A stretch of 43,330 nt of DNA from CAYSND01 sp964642235 (GTDB lineage Bacteria > Bacteroidota > Bacteroidia > Bacteroidales > UBA932), in contig CAZXOP010000003.1 of NCBI GenBank assembly GCA_964642235.1, positions 1 to 43,330 of the forward strand, in the 5' to 3' direction. Every line of letters starts with the position of its first letter. The stretch's first letter is position 1. Below, piece by piece: positions 1 to 9,100 of the stretch. Position numbers and translations under genes: made by a program. The notes under the pieces are model-generated. The model had not been told where the DNA came from, ran no database searches, and worked only from the letters and a program-made list of their open reading frames with translations.

Positions 1-6
1 TTCTCT

Positions 7-1542
7 CTACATTTTAATTTTCTCCAAATTCTCTTTTATCAGTTCATTCAGCCGTGCCTCTTCTTGGAGCTGCTCTTCAAACTCCGCTTTTAGGGCTGTG
101 AATCGTTCATTAAAATCAAAATCATCTTCGTCATCAGGGAGTCCTACATAACGTCCCGGAGTTAAAACATAGTCCAGCTCCTTTATTTTACTTTTAGGGA
201 CAGAAGCACAAAATCCCGCAACATCCTCATAGTTCCCATCTCTGTTTCGCCAATGGTGGTATGTGCCGGTAATCTTCTCAATATCTTCCGAGGTAAGTTC
301 ACGTGTTCTGCGATTAATTAACTGCCCGAGATTTCGAGCATCGATAAATAAAACTTCACCAACTCTATTACGGAACTTCCCATTTTCTCTATCTCTACTT
401 ATAAACCACAATGCAGCCGGAATCTGAGTGTTTAAAAACAATTTGGCAGGAAGATTTACAATACAGTCTATTAACTCATCTTCCACCAATGCCTTTCTTA
501 TCTCTCCTTCGCCGGAAGTCTTAGAAGTTAAAGCACCTTTTGCCAAAACTATCCCTGCCTGTCCACTTGGTGCTAAATGATAAATAAAGTGTTGCATCCA
601 AGCGAAATTAGCGTTCCCTGTCGGTGGAGTGCCGTATTTCCAACGCCCATCTGTTCTAAGCAAATCTCCTCCCCAGTCACTTACATTAAAAGGTGGATTA
701 GCAATGATATAATCTGCTTTGAGATCTTTGTGTGCATTGTTGAGAAAAGAGCCCTCGTTGTTCCACTTAACTTGTGAACTATCAATACCGCGAATTGCCA
801 AGTTCATTTTTGCTAACCGCCAAGTGGTCTGATTACTCTCCTGTCCGTAAATAGAGATATCATTTACTATTCCTCTATGTTCTGTTACAAACTTTTCAGA
901 ATGAACGAACATCCCACCAGAACCACAGCATGGGTCGAAGACACGCCCTTTATATGGTTCCAACATATTAACCAAAAGCTCCACAACAGATCTTGGTGTG
1001 TAGAACTGCCCCCCTTTTTTTCCCTCTGCAAGGGCAAATTCGCCAAGAAAATACTCAAAAACATGTCCAAGTACATCTGCACTTCTTGCTTTAGTATCTC
1101 CTAAGGCAATATTTCCTACAAGGTCTATCAATTCTCCTAAGCTAGTAGGATCAAGATTTTGCCTTGCAAAGACTTTTGGCAACACCCCTCTAAGGGAGTC
1201 ATTCTCTTTTTCAATAGCATCCAATGCTCCGTCCACATATTTCCCTATCTCGGGGTCTTTGGCTTTTGAAAGCAAATAGCCCCATCGGGCAGATTGTGGA
1301 ACGAAAAAAATATTATCTGCTTTGTATTCATCTTTATCCTCAGGATCTGCTCCTTGTTCTACCTCGGCTGTGAGTTGGACAAATTTCTCTTCGAAAGCAT
1401 CAGAGATATACTTGAGAAAAATAAGTCCCAAAACTATATGCTTATATTCTGCTGCATCAATATTTTTGCGAAGCTTGTCCGCTGCTTTCCAGAGTTGTTT
1501 CTCTAACGGTTCTTCTGTGGTGTTTTTCTCTTTCTTTGCCAT
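7..1542 (-). CDS. hsdM: Type I restriction-modification methyltransferase subunit HsdM
   Basis: The 511-residue protein is an N6-adenine DNA methyltransferase subunit of a type I restriction-modification complex; with HsdS it forms the site-specific methylase and with HsdR the restriction enzyme. Visible are the N-terminal helical HsdM domain (about residues 10-150), the GGQFYTPRSVVELLV segment at 178-192, the AdoMet-binding DPCCGSGG at 203-210 and the catalytic NPPF at 282-285. Length is normal for the family and the frame is intact. The gene runs off toward the left edge with only 6 bases after the stop, so hsdS and hsdR, if present, are outside. A probable TAnnTTTG-like promoter lies 52-59 bases upstream. 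The start is the first Met (MAKKEKN). Confidence 0.95.
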   Translation of the reverse strand: MAKKEKNTTEEPLEKQLWKAADKLRKNIDAAEYKHIVLGLIFLKYISDAFEEKFVQLTAEVEQGADPEDKDEYKADNIFFVPQSARWGYLLSKAKDPEIGKYVDGALDAIEKENDSLRGVLPKVFARQNLDPTSLGELIDLVGNIALGDTKARSADVLGHVFEYFLGEFALAEGKKGGQFYTPRSVVELLVNMLEPYKGRVFDPCCGSGGMFVHSEKFVTEHRGIVNDISIYGQESNQTTWRLAKMNLAIRGIDSSQVKWNNEGSFLNNAHKDLKADYIIANPPFNVSDWGGDLLRTDGRWKYGTPPTGNANFAWMQHFIYHLAPSGQAGIVLAKGALTSKTSGEGEIRKALVEDELIDCIVNLPAKLFLNTQIPAALWFISRDRENGKFRNRVGEVLFIDARNLGQLINRRTRELTSEDIEKITGTYHHWRNRDGNYEDVAGFCASVPKSKIKELDYVLTPGRYVGLPDDEDDFDFNERFTALKAEFEEQLQEEARLNELIKENLEKIKM

Positions 1543-1593
1543 AGATACTATGTTTTAAGGGAGATTCATCAGCTTCCTTTTATTTAACTCCAA

Positions 1594-1625
1594 TAAAGAT
1601 AGCGTGTTTTTTATTTCACACCAAA
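1594..1625 (-). promoter_or_regulatory. Probable hsdM promoter (-33 TTTG and -7 TATCTTTA)
   Basis: On the minus strand TTTG (1622-1625) is followed after 20 bases by TATCTTTA (1594-1601), one mismatch from the Bacteroidetes -7 box TAnnTTTG, with near-consensus spacing. It lies about 50 bases upstream of the hsdM start and just inside the 106-bp repeat pair. Sequence match only. Confidence 0.45.
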
Positions 1626-1670
1626 AAAATCTCCTTTTCACTTGTGTACTCCTTAAAAACTCCACCCTTT

Positions 1671-1776
1671 GAGGTGTAAGGCATACCCTTTCTCATTAAA
1701 ACGCTATAACTAACTAATATATAGCATACTACAGCCTTTTTGGTCGTTTTCACTTGCCTTACACCTCGGTGGGCCA
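1671..1776. repeat. 106-bp nested palindromic element, copy 1
   Basis: The element begins with gaggtgtaaggca (1671-1683) and carries the exact inverse tgccttacacctc at 1755-1767, followed by ggtgggcca. Inside are two further inverted pairs: aaaacg/cgtttt and gctata/tatagc, the latter closing an 11-base loop. Copy 2 at 1834-1939 has the same length and about 9 differences. There is no coding potential. It resembles a MITE/REP-type repeat or a structured RNA element; identity unknown. Confidence 0.8.
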
Positions 1777-1833
1777 GATTCTCTTATCCCCACCAGAAGC
1801 GCCTATAGAGCTGGTCTGATATTTATCCCCTTT

Positions 1834-1939
1834 GAGGTGTAAGGCACGCCCTTTCTCGTCAAAACGCTATAACTAACTATCATATAGCATATTACAGCCA
1901 TTTTGGTTGTTTTCACTTGCCTTACACCTCGGTGGGCCA
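1834..1939. repeat. 106-bp nested palindromic element, copy 2
   Basis: This is a direct copy of 1671-1776, 163 bases further on. The outer 13-base arms (1834-1846 and 1918-1930) are unchanged, as are the gctata/tatagc arms, while several differences fall in loop or linker positions. In the middle pair aaaacg/cgtttt has become aaaacg/tgtttt, which in plus-strand RNA replaces a G-C by a G-U pair. A partial extra arm (accttacacctt) follows at about 1943-1954. Confidence 0.8.
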
Positions 1940-2047
1940 AATTACCTTACACCTTCCCCCTCTCGGAAAATTATGGTTATTATTATGCTTTCCGTAGCCA
2001 CTTAAAACGTAGCAGGTTGATTATTAATGATATAGAGTGTTTTTGAA

Positions 2048-2102
2048 TGCGGAAAGCGAGCCTATTTCACTGTTTTCTAGGGTTTTTAGCTTGCTTTCCG
2101 CA
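2048..2102. repeat. Inverted repeat tgcggaaagc ... gctttccgca
   Basis: Ten-base perfect arms at 2048-2057 and 2093-2102 extend to 14 bases with one mismatch (tgcggaaagcgagc against the inverse of gcttgctttccgca), around a 27-base loop. A third related copy of the arm (gctttccg) lies at 1987-1994 and can pair with cggaaa at about 1974. Function unknown. Confidence 0.6.
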
Positions 2103-2278
2103 GCATTGCACATGGCTATACTCCTGATATTTAACGCTTTAATCGCTTTAAGTTATGTGGAAATGAGAATGCGAAAAATATGAGGATCTTTTTTGCCATT
2201 TAATGGGCAAAAGTTATTTGCTTTTTGAGGCTAGGGAGAGGGCTATGAGATAGGGTGAACGAATTAGAACTTAATATG

Positions 2279-4516
2279 TTAAGCGTCTGATGTGGTGAGG
2301 TAAACCAATTCATAATCAATAACTTTCTGTTCTAGGGAGGCGCGGGTGACTTTGACGGTGACTTTGTCGCCAAGGGTGTAACGTTTGCCGGTTCCTTTGC
2401 CGGTTATAGAGTAGGTCTCTTCGTCAAAAACATAAAAATCGTCTCTAATCTCTTTAAGGGCGACCATCCCTTCGACTTTAGTAGGCTCTATCTCCACATA
2501 CATTCCCCACTCTGTAAGACCGGAGATGGTGCCGGGGAATACTTGACCGATTTTATCTTGCATAAACTCAACGAGCTTATATTTTACACTTGCGCGCTCT
2601 GCCTCAGTGGCTATCTGCTCCCTCTGCGATGAGTACTCACAAGCCTCTTCGTAGAACTTCTTATCTTGAGAAGTAGCCCCATCCAAGTAGAGAGAGAGGA
2701 GACGATGAACCATCATATCGGGGTAACGTCTAATAGGTGATGTGAAGTGAGAGTAATATTTGAATGCAAGACCGTAGTGTCCGACATTGTCTGTGGAGTA
2801 ACGGGCGCGAGCCATTGCACGAAGTGCCAACATCTCGATGGTATCCTCCTCAGGAGTCCCTTTTATCTTCTTAAGGAGAGAGTTAAGTGCCGGTGCAAGT
2901 CCCTTGGCGGAGCCCTCTTCCCCTCCGAGTTCATAACCGAAGAGCTTGACGAACTTCCTTAAAGAGGAGACCTTCTCCTCATTGGGATTCTCATGGATTC
3001 TATAGACGAAAGTCTTTGCACTCCCCTGTTTTTCACCCTGCTGCCCCTTAGCACCCTTCTTTACTTTTCCAACATGTTCTGCTACGCAACGGTTTGCCAA
3101 GAGCATAAACTCCTCGATAAGCCAGTTTGACTCCTTGCTCTCTTTTTGATAGACACGAATCGGCTTTCCATCCTCGTCCACCTCCACTTTCATCTCCGGA
3201 CGCTCAAAAGAGATGGCTCCGGCAGCAAATCTCTTTTTCCTGAGAGCTGTTGCCAAAAGGTGCAGTTTCCCTATCTCCTCCGAATACTCCCCTTTTCCTG
3301 TCTCAATAATTGCCTGTGCCTCCTCATAATTAAAACGGTGATTTGAGCAGATAATGGTTTTGCCGAACCATTGTTCTAAAACCTCCCCCTTCTCATTCAT
3401 CTCGAAAACTGCCGAGAAGCAGAGTTTATCCTCATTGGGACGAAGTGAACAGAGTTTATTGGAGAGTTTTTCAAGAAGCATTGGGACAGTTCTATCCACT
3501 AAATAGACGGAAGTTCCCCTTTCGTAAGCCACTTTATCCAGAACAGAACCCGGCTGTATATAATGTGTAACATCTGCTATATGTACCCCCACTTCGAAGT
3601 TCCCGTTTTTAAGAGGGAGAAATGAGATGGCATCGTCAAAATCTTTAGCATCGGCAGGGTCTATAGTCAGAGTGGTTACATTACGGAAATCGCGTCTTGC
3701 AGAGATCTCCTTTGGGGTAATGACCTCCGGAATCCTATCTGCAATCTCCTCCACTTCAGGCTCGAAGCGGTACGGAAGTCCATACTCTACAAGTATTGAG
3801 TGCATCTCGGTATCATTTACCCCAGGCTCCCCTAATACATCCAAAATCTTCCCTATCGGGGCACCTATTTTTCGAGACCACTCTTCGACCAAAACAGCCA
3901 CTTTTAACCCATTTACATCTTGCGGTTTCCAACCACGAATCTCCTCTCTCTCCCCTCTTGCTCCCTCTCTCTCATCTCCCCCCTTTCCCCTTTTATCTCT
4001 TCTCCCCTCTGAATCCTTTTTAGAGGGCTCAGCTAAACGAAACCATTTATTCATCTCACTAATCGGAATCCTGATGTCATAAGGCATTGACCTGCTCTCC
4101 ATGATAAGCCACGCTTCCGAGCGAATTACTTGCAATATCCCGATATGAGGTTTGCGGGAACGCTCGATGATCGCCTCCACTATCCCCTCTATTCTGCGGG
4201 CTGAGCCGTTAGTATTTCGCCCCTTCTCTCTGGTGGTAATTATTTTAACTCTATCACCATTAAAAGCATGGCGCATATTCGAAGCGGCGATAAAAATATC
4301 ATCATCCCTCCCCTCAACCGCCACAAATCCATACCCTTCACGAGTCATACTTACTATCCCCTCCAACTCCTCTCTGTTAAAAGCCCCCTTTACGCTCTTC
4401 TTTTTCCCCCTGCTCCCAAACATTTTTTTAGTGTTCATAACTTTTCTCCCTGAAGCAGATTCTTTTAACTCTTTTTTAAAAGAACGATTAGGTCTTTTAC
4501 TATTTCTTTTACTCAT
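2279..4516 (-). CDS. rnr: Ribonuclease R (RNase II/RNB family exoribonuclease)
   Basis: This 745-residue protein is a processive 3'-to-5' exoribonuclease that degrades structured RNA. A basic N-terminus (1-45) is followed by cold-shock/OB domains (about 50-250), the RNB catalytic domain starting near 275 with the metal-binding Asp cluster DPADAKDFDD (D286, D292, D294, D295), and a C-terminal S1 domain with the segment GQVFPGTISGLTEWGMYVEI. Length and order are typical. Two charged, low-complexity insertions are unusual: a Lys/Arg/Glu/Gly-rich run at about 165-195 within the OB region and a Lys/Gly/Gln run just before the segment TFVYRIHENP. The gene is divergent from gpmI with 51 bases between starts. 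Confidence 0.96.
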   Translation of the reverse strand: MSKRNSKRPNRSFKKELKESASGRKVMNTKKMFGSRGKKKSVKGAFNREELEGIVSMTREGYGFVAVEGRDDDIFIAASNMRHAFNGDRVKIITTREKGRNTNGSARRIEGIVEAIIERSRKPHIGILQVIRSEAWLIMESRSMPYDIRIPISEMNKWFRLAEPSKKDSEGRRDKRGKGGDEREGARGEREEIRGWKPQDVNGLKVAVLVEEWSRKIGAPIGKILDVLGEPGVNDTEMHSILVEYGLPYRFEPEVEEIADRIPEVITPKEISARRDFRNVTTLTIDPADAKDFDDAISFLPLKNGNFEVGVHIADVTHYIQPGSVLDKVAYERGTSVYLVDRTVPMLLEKLSNKLCSLRPNEDKLCFSAVFEMNEKGEVLEQWFGKTIICSNHRFNYEEAQAIIETGKGEYSEEIGKLHLLATALRKKRFAAGAISFERPEMKVEVDEDGKPIRVYQKESKESNWLIEEFMLLANRCVAEHVGKVKKGAKGQQGEKQGSAKTFVYRIHENPNEEKVSSLRKFVKLFGYELGGEEGSAKGLAPALNSLLKKIKGTPEEDTIEMLALRAMARARYSTDNVGHYGLAFKYYSHFTSPIRRYPDMMVHRLLSLYLDGATSQDKKFYEEACEYSSQREQIATEAERASVKYKLVEFMQDKIGQVFPGTISGLTEWGMYVEIEPTKVEGMVALKEIRDDFYVFDEETYSITGKGTGKRYTLGDKVTVKVTRASLEQKVIDYELVYLTTSDA

Positions 4517-4522
4517 AATTTC

Positions 4523-4530
4523 TATCTTTG
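4523..4530 (+). promoter_or_regulatory. Probable gpmI -7 promoter box TATCTTTG
   Basis: TATCTTTG matches the Bacteroidetes -7 consensus and lies 37 bases before the gpmI start. No clear -33 TTTG is seen at the usual distance. Confidence 0.5.
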
Positions 4531-4550
4531 TATTATTAATTTAAGAACAG

Positions 4551-4558
4551 CAAATTTA
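4551..4558 (-). promoter_or_regulatory. Probable rnr -7 promoter box TAAATTTG
   Basis: TAAATTTG on the minus strand matches TAnnTTTG and ends 34 bases before the rnr start codon. It sits downstream of the opposing gpmI box, so the two predicted 5' ends would overlap slightly. Confidence 0.5.
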
Positions 4559-4567
4559 ACTATAAAT

Positions 4568-6085
4568 ATGGAAAAAAAGGTACTTTTAATGATTCTTGAT
4601 GGCTGGGGAGATGGAAAAAAAGACAGAACCAATGCCATTTACACTCAAGGGACACCTGAGATAGATGCTTTGAGAAAAAAATATCCTGTTTCACACCTTA
4701 TAACTTGTGGTGAAGATGTCGGTCTTCCGGAGGGACAGATGGGAAATTCTGAGGTTGGGCACCTAAATATCGGTGCAGGCCGCATCGTTTATCAAGACCT
4801 TGTGAAGATCAATATCGCTTGTCGCGAGCATCGTCTTTTGGAGAATCCTGAGATTAAGGCTGCATACGAGCATACAAAACAATCAGGGAAACAGCTCCAT
4901 TTCATGGGACTCTGCTCCCACGGAGGAGTGCACAGTTCCCTGAATCACCTTTACGAGTTCCTCTCCGTTGCTTCGCAATATGGACTTGAGAAGGTTTTTG
5001 TTCATTGTTTAATGGATGGTCGCGACTGCGACCCTAAGAGTGGGAAAGGGTTCCTCGAAGAGTTGCAGGGCAAATGTGAGGAGACAGGTGCGAAGATTGC
5101 TTCCATTATCGGACGTTACTACACCATGGATAGGGACAAGAGGTGGGAGAGGGTTAAATTAGGGTATGACCTGATAGTAAAAGGGGAGGGAGAACCCTTC
5201 ACCGACCCTCTGGCTGCTATTCAGAAATCCTACGACGAAGGGGTAACCGATGAGTTTATAAAACCTCTTGTGGCAGTTGATGCTTCAGGAGCTCCTCTCT
5301 CTACTATTCAGGAGGGGGACACCGTTATTTTCTTTAACTTCCGCAATGACCGTGCAAGAGAGATAACCTCCGTTCTTACCCAGCAGGATATGCCGGAGTT
5401 CGGAATGAAAACCATCCCTCTTTATTACTGTTGTTTAACCCCTTATGATGATAAGTTCACAGGGCTTCACATCCTTTTCGATAAAGACAATGTTTTAAAA
5501 ACTCTCGGGGAGATAGTGGCTGCGGAGGGTAAAAAACAGCTTCGCATCGCTGAAACAGAGAAATATGCACATGTTACTTTCTTCTTCTCCGGAGGAAGAG
5601 AGGAGAAATTTGAAAACGAATCTCGTATATTAATAGACTCCCCGAAAGTTGCCACTTACGACCTAAAGCCGGAGATGTCTGCTCCGGAAGTTACCGAGGC
5701 ACTTATTGCGGAGCTTAATAAAAAGGAGTTTGATTTAATAGTATTGAACTTTGCAAACGGGGATATGGTGGGACATACAGGGATCTACGAAGCTATCCAA
5801 AAGGCAGTCGCTACCATTGATAAGTGTGCCTCAAAAGTGGTTAAAGAGGCTCGTGAAAACGGGTACTCTGTTCTTATTACTGCCGACCACGGAAATGCAG
5901 ACAATGCTGTGAATAGTGACGGCACCCCAAACACCGCTCACTCTCTGAATCCGGTTCCATTTATAGTGGTGGATGATGATGTAAAGAGTGTAAAAGATGG
6001 AAGGCTTGCCGACATCGCCCCTACTATCCTAAAACTCATGGGGATAAAACAGCCCGAAGAGATGACAGGAGAATCACTGATTTAA
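4568..6085 (+). CDS. gpmI: 2,3-bisphosphoglycerate-independent phosphoglycerate mutase
   Basis: The enzyme interconverts 3- and 2-phosphoglycerate in glycolysis/gluconeogenesis using two Mn ions and a phosphoserine intermediate. The 505-residue protein belongs to the alkaline-phosphatase superfamily. It starts with metal ligand D11 in MILDGWG, has the phosphorylated Ser in QMGNSEVGH (S61), then the inserted phosphotransferase domain (about 75-300), and returns to the metal-binding segments NGDMVGHTG and TADHGNAD near the C-terminus. Length is typical. It is followed after 19 bases by dnaE on the same strand, so the two may share a transcript from the TATCTTTG box at 4523. Confidence 0.97.
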   Translation: MEKKVLLMILDGWGDGKKDRTNAIYTQGTPEIDALRKKYPVSHLITCGEDVGLPEGQMGNSEVGHLNIGAGRIVYQDLVKINIACREHRLLENPEIKAAYEHTKQSGKQLHFMGLCSHGGVHSSLNHLYEFLSVASQYGLEKVFVHCLMDGRDCDPKSGKGFLEELQGKCEETGAKIASIIGRYYTMDRDKRWERVKLGYDLIVKGEGEPFTDPLAAIQKSYDEGVTDEFIKPLVAVDASGAPLSTIQEGDTVIFFNFRNDRAREITSVLTQQDMPEFGMKTIPLYYCCLTPYDDKFTGLHILFDKDNVLKTLGEIVAAEGKKQLRIAETEKYAHVTFFFSGGREEKFENESRILIDSPKVATYDLKPEMSAPEVTEALIAELNKKEFDLIVLNFANGDMVGHTGIYEAIQKAVATIDKCASKVVKEARENGYSVLITADHGNADNAVNSDGTPNTAHSLNPVPFIVVDDDVKSVKDGRLADIAPTILKLMGIKQPEEMTGESLI

Positions 6086-6104
6086 CTAATTATTATTTTA
6101 TAAA

Positions 6105-9100
6105 ATGTTCGCTCATCTTCACGTGCACACCGAGTACTCAGTACTCGATGGAGCATCTAAAATACCTGCCCTCATAAAGAAAGCTGAGGAGAATAAGCAA
6201 CCTGCTCTTGCTATTACAGACCATGGAAACATGTTTGGAGTAAAAGACTTCTTAAACTGTTTTGCCAAAATGAAGAGTTCTGTAAAACCAATAGTGGGGT
6301 GTGAGGTCTATGTTGCACGTGGAAGTCGAAAGGAGAGGAAAGGACGTGAAGATCAGAGTTCGTTTCACCTGATTCTTTTAGCCAAAAACCTGACCGGATA
6401 CCATAATCTAATAAAGATGGTCTCTCTTGGGTATATTGAGGGGATGCATTATAAGCCGAGGATAGACCGCGAACTCCTCACTCAATACCACGAAGGGTTA
6501 ATCTGTTCCTCTGCTTGTCTTGGAGGAGAATTGCCTCAAGCAATAATGAAAGGGGACTTAGAAGAGGCAGAAAGGGTGATTTTATGGTACAAGGAGCTTT
6601 TCGGAGAGGATTATTATTTAGAGGTTCAGCGTCATGAGACTGATGTCCCGGGTGCCGATACCAACACTTTTATTAAGCAGCAGGAGGTAAATGAGGTGCT
6701 TTTTGCTCTTGGAGAGAAGTTAGGGGTAAAAGTTATTGCCACAAACGATGTTCACTTTGTAAATGAAGAAGATGGTCCTTCTCACGACCGCCTTATCTGT
6801 ATAAATACTAACTCTGACTACGAAGATCCCACTCGTCTGAGATATACCCAACAAGAGTACCTTAAGAGCACCGAGCAGATGATGGAGATATTCTCTGATC
6901 ATCCGGAGGTAATATCTAACACTTTGGAGATAGTGGAGAAGGTGGAGGTCTATTCATTGGACTCCAAACCGATGATGCCTCATTTCCCTATTCCCGATCA
7001 GTTTCCTGATGCAGACGAATATTTAAGACACCTTACTTATAAAGGAGCAGCGAAAAAATATCCGGAACTGACTGATGAAGTAAGAGAGAGAATCGACTTT
7101 GAACTCGGAGTAGTTAAAAACATGGGGTTCCCTGACTATTTTTTAATTGTTCAGGATTTTATCAGTTATGCACGTAGTGTAGATGTGGCAGTAGGACCTG
7201 GGAGAGGCTCCGCCGCAGGTTCTGTGGTGGCATATTGTCTTGGGATTACCAATATGGACCCTATAAAATATCAACTCCTGTTCGAGAGATTTCTTAATCC
7301 TGACCGTATCTCGATGCCCGATATCGATATTGACTTCGATGACGAGGGGAGATATAAGGTTCTGCAATATGTGGAGGAGAAGTATGGAAAAGACCATGTG
7401 TCGCATGTGGTAACTTTCGGAACAATGGCCTCTAAGAGTGCCATAAAAGATGTTGCCCGTATCCAGAAATTACCGCTTCAAGAGGCAGATAGGCTATCAA
7501 AGTTAATTCCTCTTACTTTTGAGATAGAAGAGACCATAGAAGAGGTCGATAAAAAAAATCCTACCATAAAGAGTGTTACGAAAGTTAAAAAAGATACCCC
7601 CGCTAGCATTCAACTCTGTATAGAGAGAATACCCGAATTTAAGGAGGGGGTTAAGTCTGACAATCAGATTCTGAGGGATACCATAAATTATGCGGACAAA
7701 CTCGAAGGGACTGTTAGAAATATAGGGGTACATGCCTGTGCCATTATTATCGGGCCTGATAATCTTACTAACCTAATCCCCATCAGTACCGCAAAAGACA
7801 AGGATTCCGGAGAGGAGATTCTCGTTTCCCAGTTTGAAGGGACTCTAATAGAATCGGTAGGACTCCTTAAAATGGACTTTTTAGGATTACGTACTCTCTC
7901 TATAATTAAAGAGACCGTTTCTAACATTAAAAAATCTAAAGGGGTCGAGGTAGATATAGACACTATCCCAATGGATGATAAAGAGACATTAGAGCTCTTT
8001 AGTCGAGGAGATACCATTGGCGTATTTCAGTTTGAGTCTGATGGGATGCAGAAGTCCCTTCGTGACTTAAAACCCTCTTCCCTCGAAGATCTAATAGCGA
8101 TGAATGCCCTCTACCGACCGGGTCCGATGGAATACATTGATGATTTCGTAGCGAGGAAAAACGGAAAAGGGAAGATAGAGTATGACCTCCCCGAAATGGA
8201 GGAGATTCTGAAAGAGACTTATGGTGTAACGGTCTATCAGGAACAGGTGATGCTTTTATCACAGAAAATCGCCGGATTTTCCAAAGGGAAAGCTGACGTT
8301 CTTCGTAAGGCAATGGGGAAAAAACAGATCTCCGTTATGGCGGGATTAAAGGAGGAGTTTTTTGCGGGAGGGATTAAAAACGGGCATCCTGAGGCTGTGT
8401 TAAATAAGATTTGGAATGACTGGCAGGCTTTCGCACAATACGCTTTTAATAAATCTCACTCTACTTGTTATGCCTGGATAGGGTACCAGACCGGGTATCT
8501 AAAAGCACATTACCCTGCGGAGTTTCTTGCTGCCTGTTTAAGCAAAAACCTCAACAATATAGAGGAGATTGCCAAGTTTATGGATGACTGTAAGAGGAAA
8601 GGGATATTGGTTTTAGGACCTAATGTCAATGAATCTTTTACTGCTTTCACAGTAAACAGAGAGGGCAACATCCGTTTCGGCATGGGTGGAATCAAGGGAA
8701 TCGGTGCAAAAGCAGTGGACAATATAATAGCAGAGAGGGACAATAATGGAACCTTCGTGGATATTTTCAACTTCGTGGAGAGAGTAAACATTAGTTCAAT
8801 TAATAAAAAGAGCCTCGAGGCACTCGTCTTCTCCGGAGCATTTGACTGCTTCGAGGGGATTAACAGGGGCACTTTTCTGGTTGAGACGGGAAAGGAGGAG
8901 ACTTTTATGGACTCCCTCCTTCGTTATGGCAATAATTTTCAAAAGGATGCAGACTCTTCTCACATCTCACTCTTCGGAGGAATAAATGCAATAGAGACCG
9001 CAAAACCTGACATCCCTTTGACTCCGGAATTAGACCAGTTGGAGCTCCTTAAAAGGGAAAAGGAGCTTGTGGGGATGTATATTTCATCTCACCCTCTCGA

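Larger units (their letters stand above)
1543..2278. other. Non-coding interval between hsdM and rnr
   Basis: No open frame of useful length is seen on either strand over these 736 bases. The interval holds the hsdM promoter region, the two 106-bp palindromic repeats, an inverted repeat tgcggaaagc/gctttccgca (2048-2057 and 2093-2102) with another gctttccg at 1987-1994, and a 7-bp hairpin ttttgcc/ggcaaaa (2191-2197 and 2206-2212) shortly after the rnr stop. The last lacks a T-tract on the rnr transcript side, so it is not called a terminator. Confidence 0.7.

Noticed and set aside
1671..1939. CRISPR array or minimal repeat-spacer locus
   Set aside because: There are only two 106-bp copies with internal palindromes, no regular spacers and no cas genes.
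2191..2212. Terminator for rnr
   Set aside because: The ttttgcc/ggcaaaa hairpin is followed by A-rich, not T-rich, sequence in the direction of rnr transcription.
3627..4082. 151-residue open frame on the plus strand inside rnr
   Set aside because: It is the antisense shadow of a well-supported RNase R gene and shows no recognisable domain.
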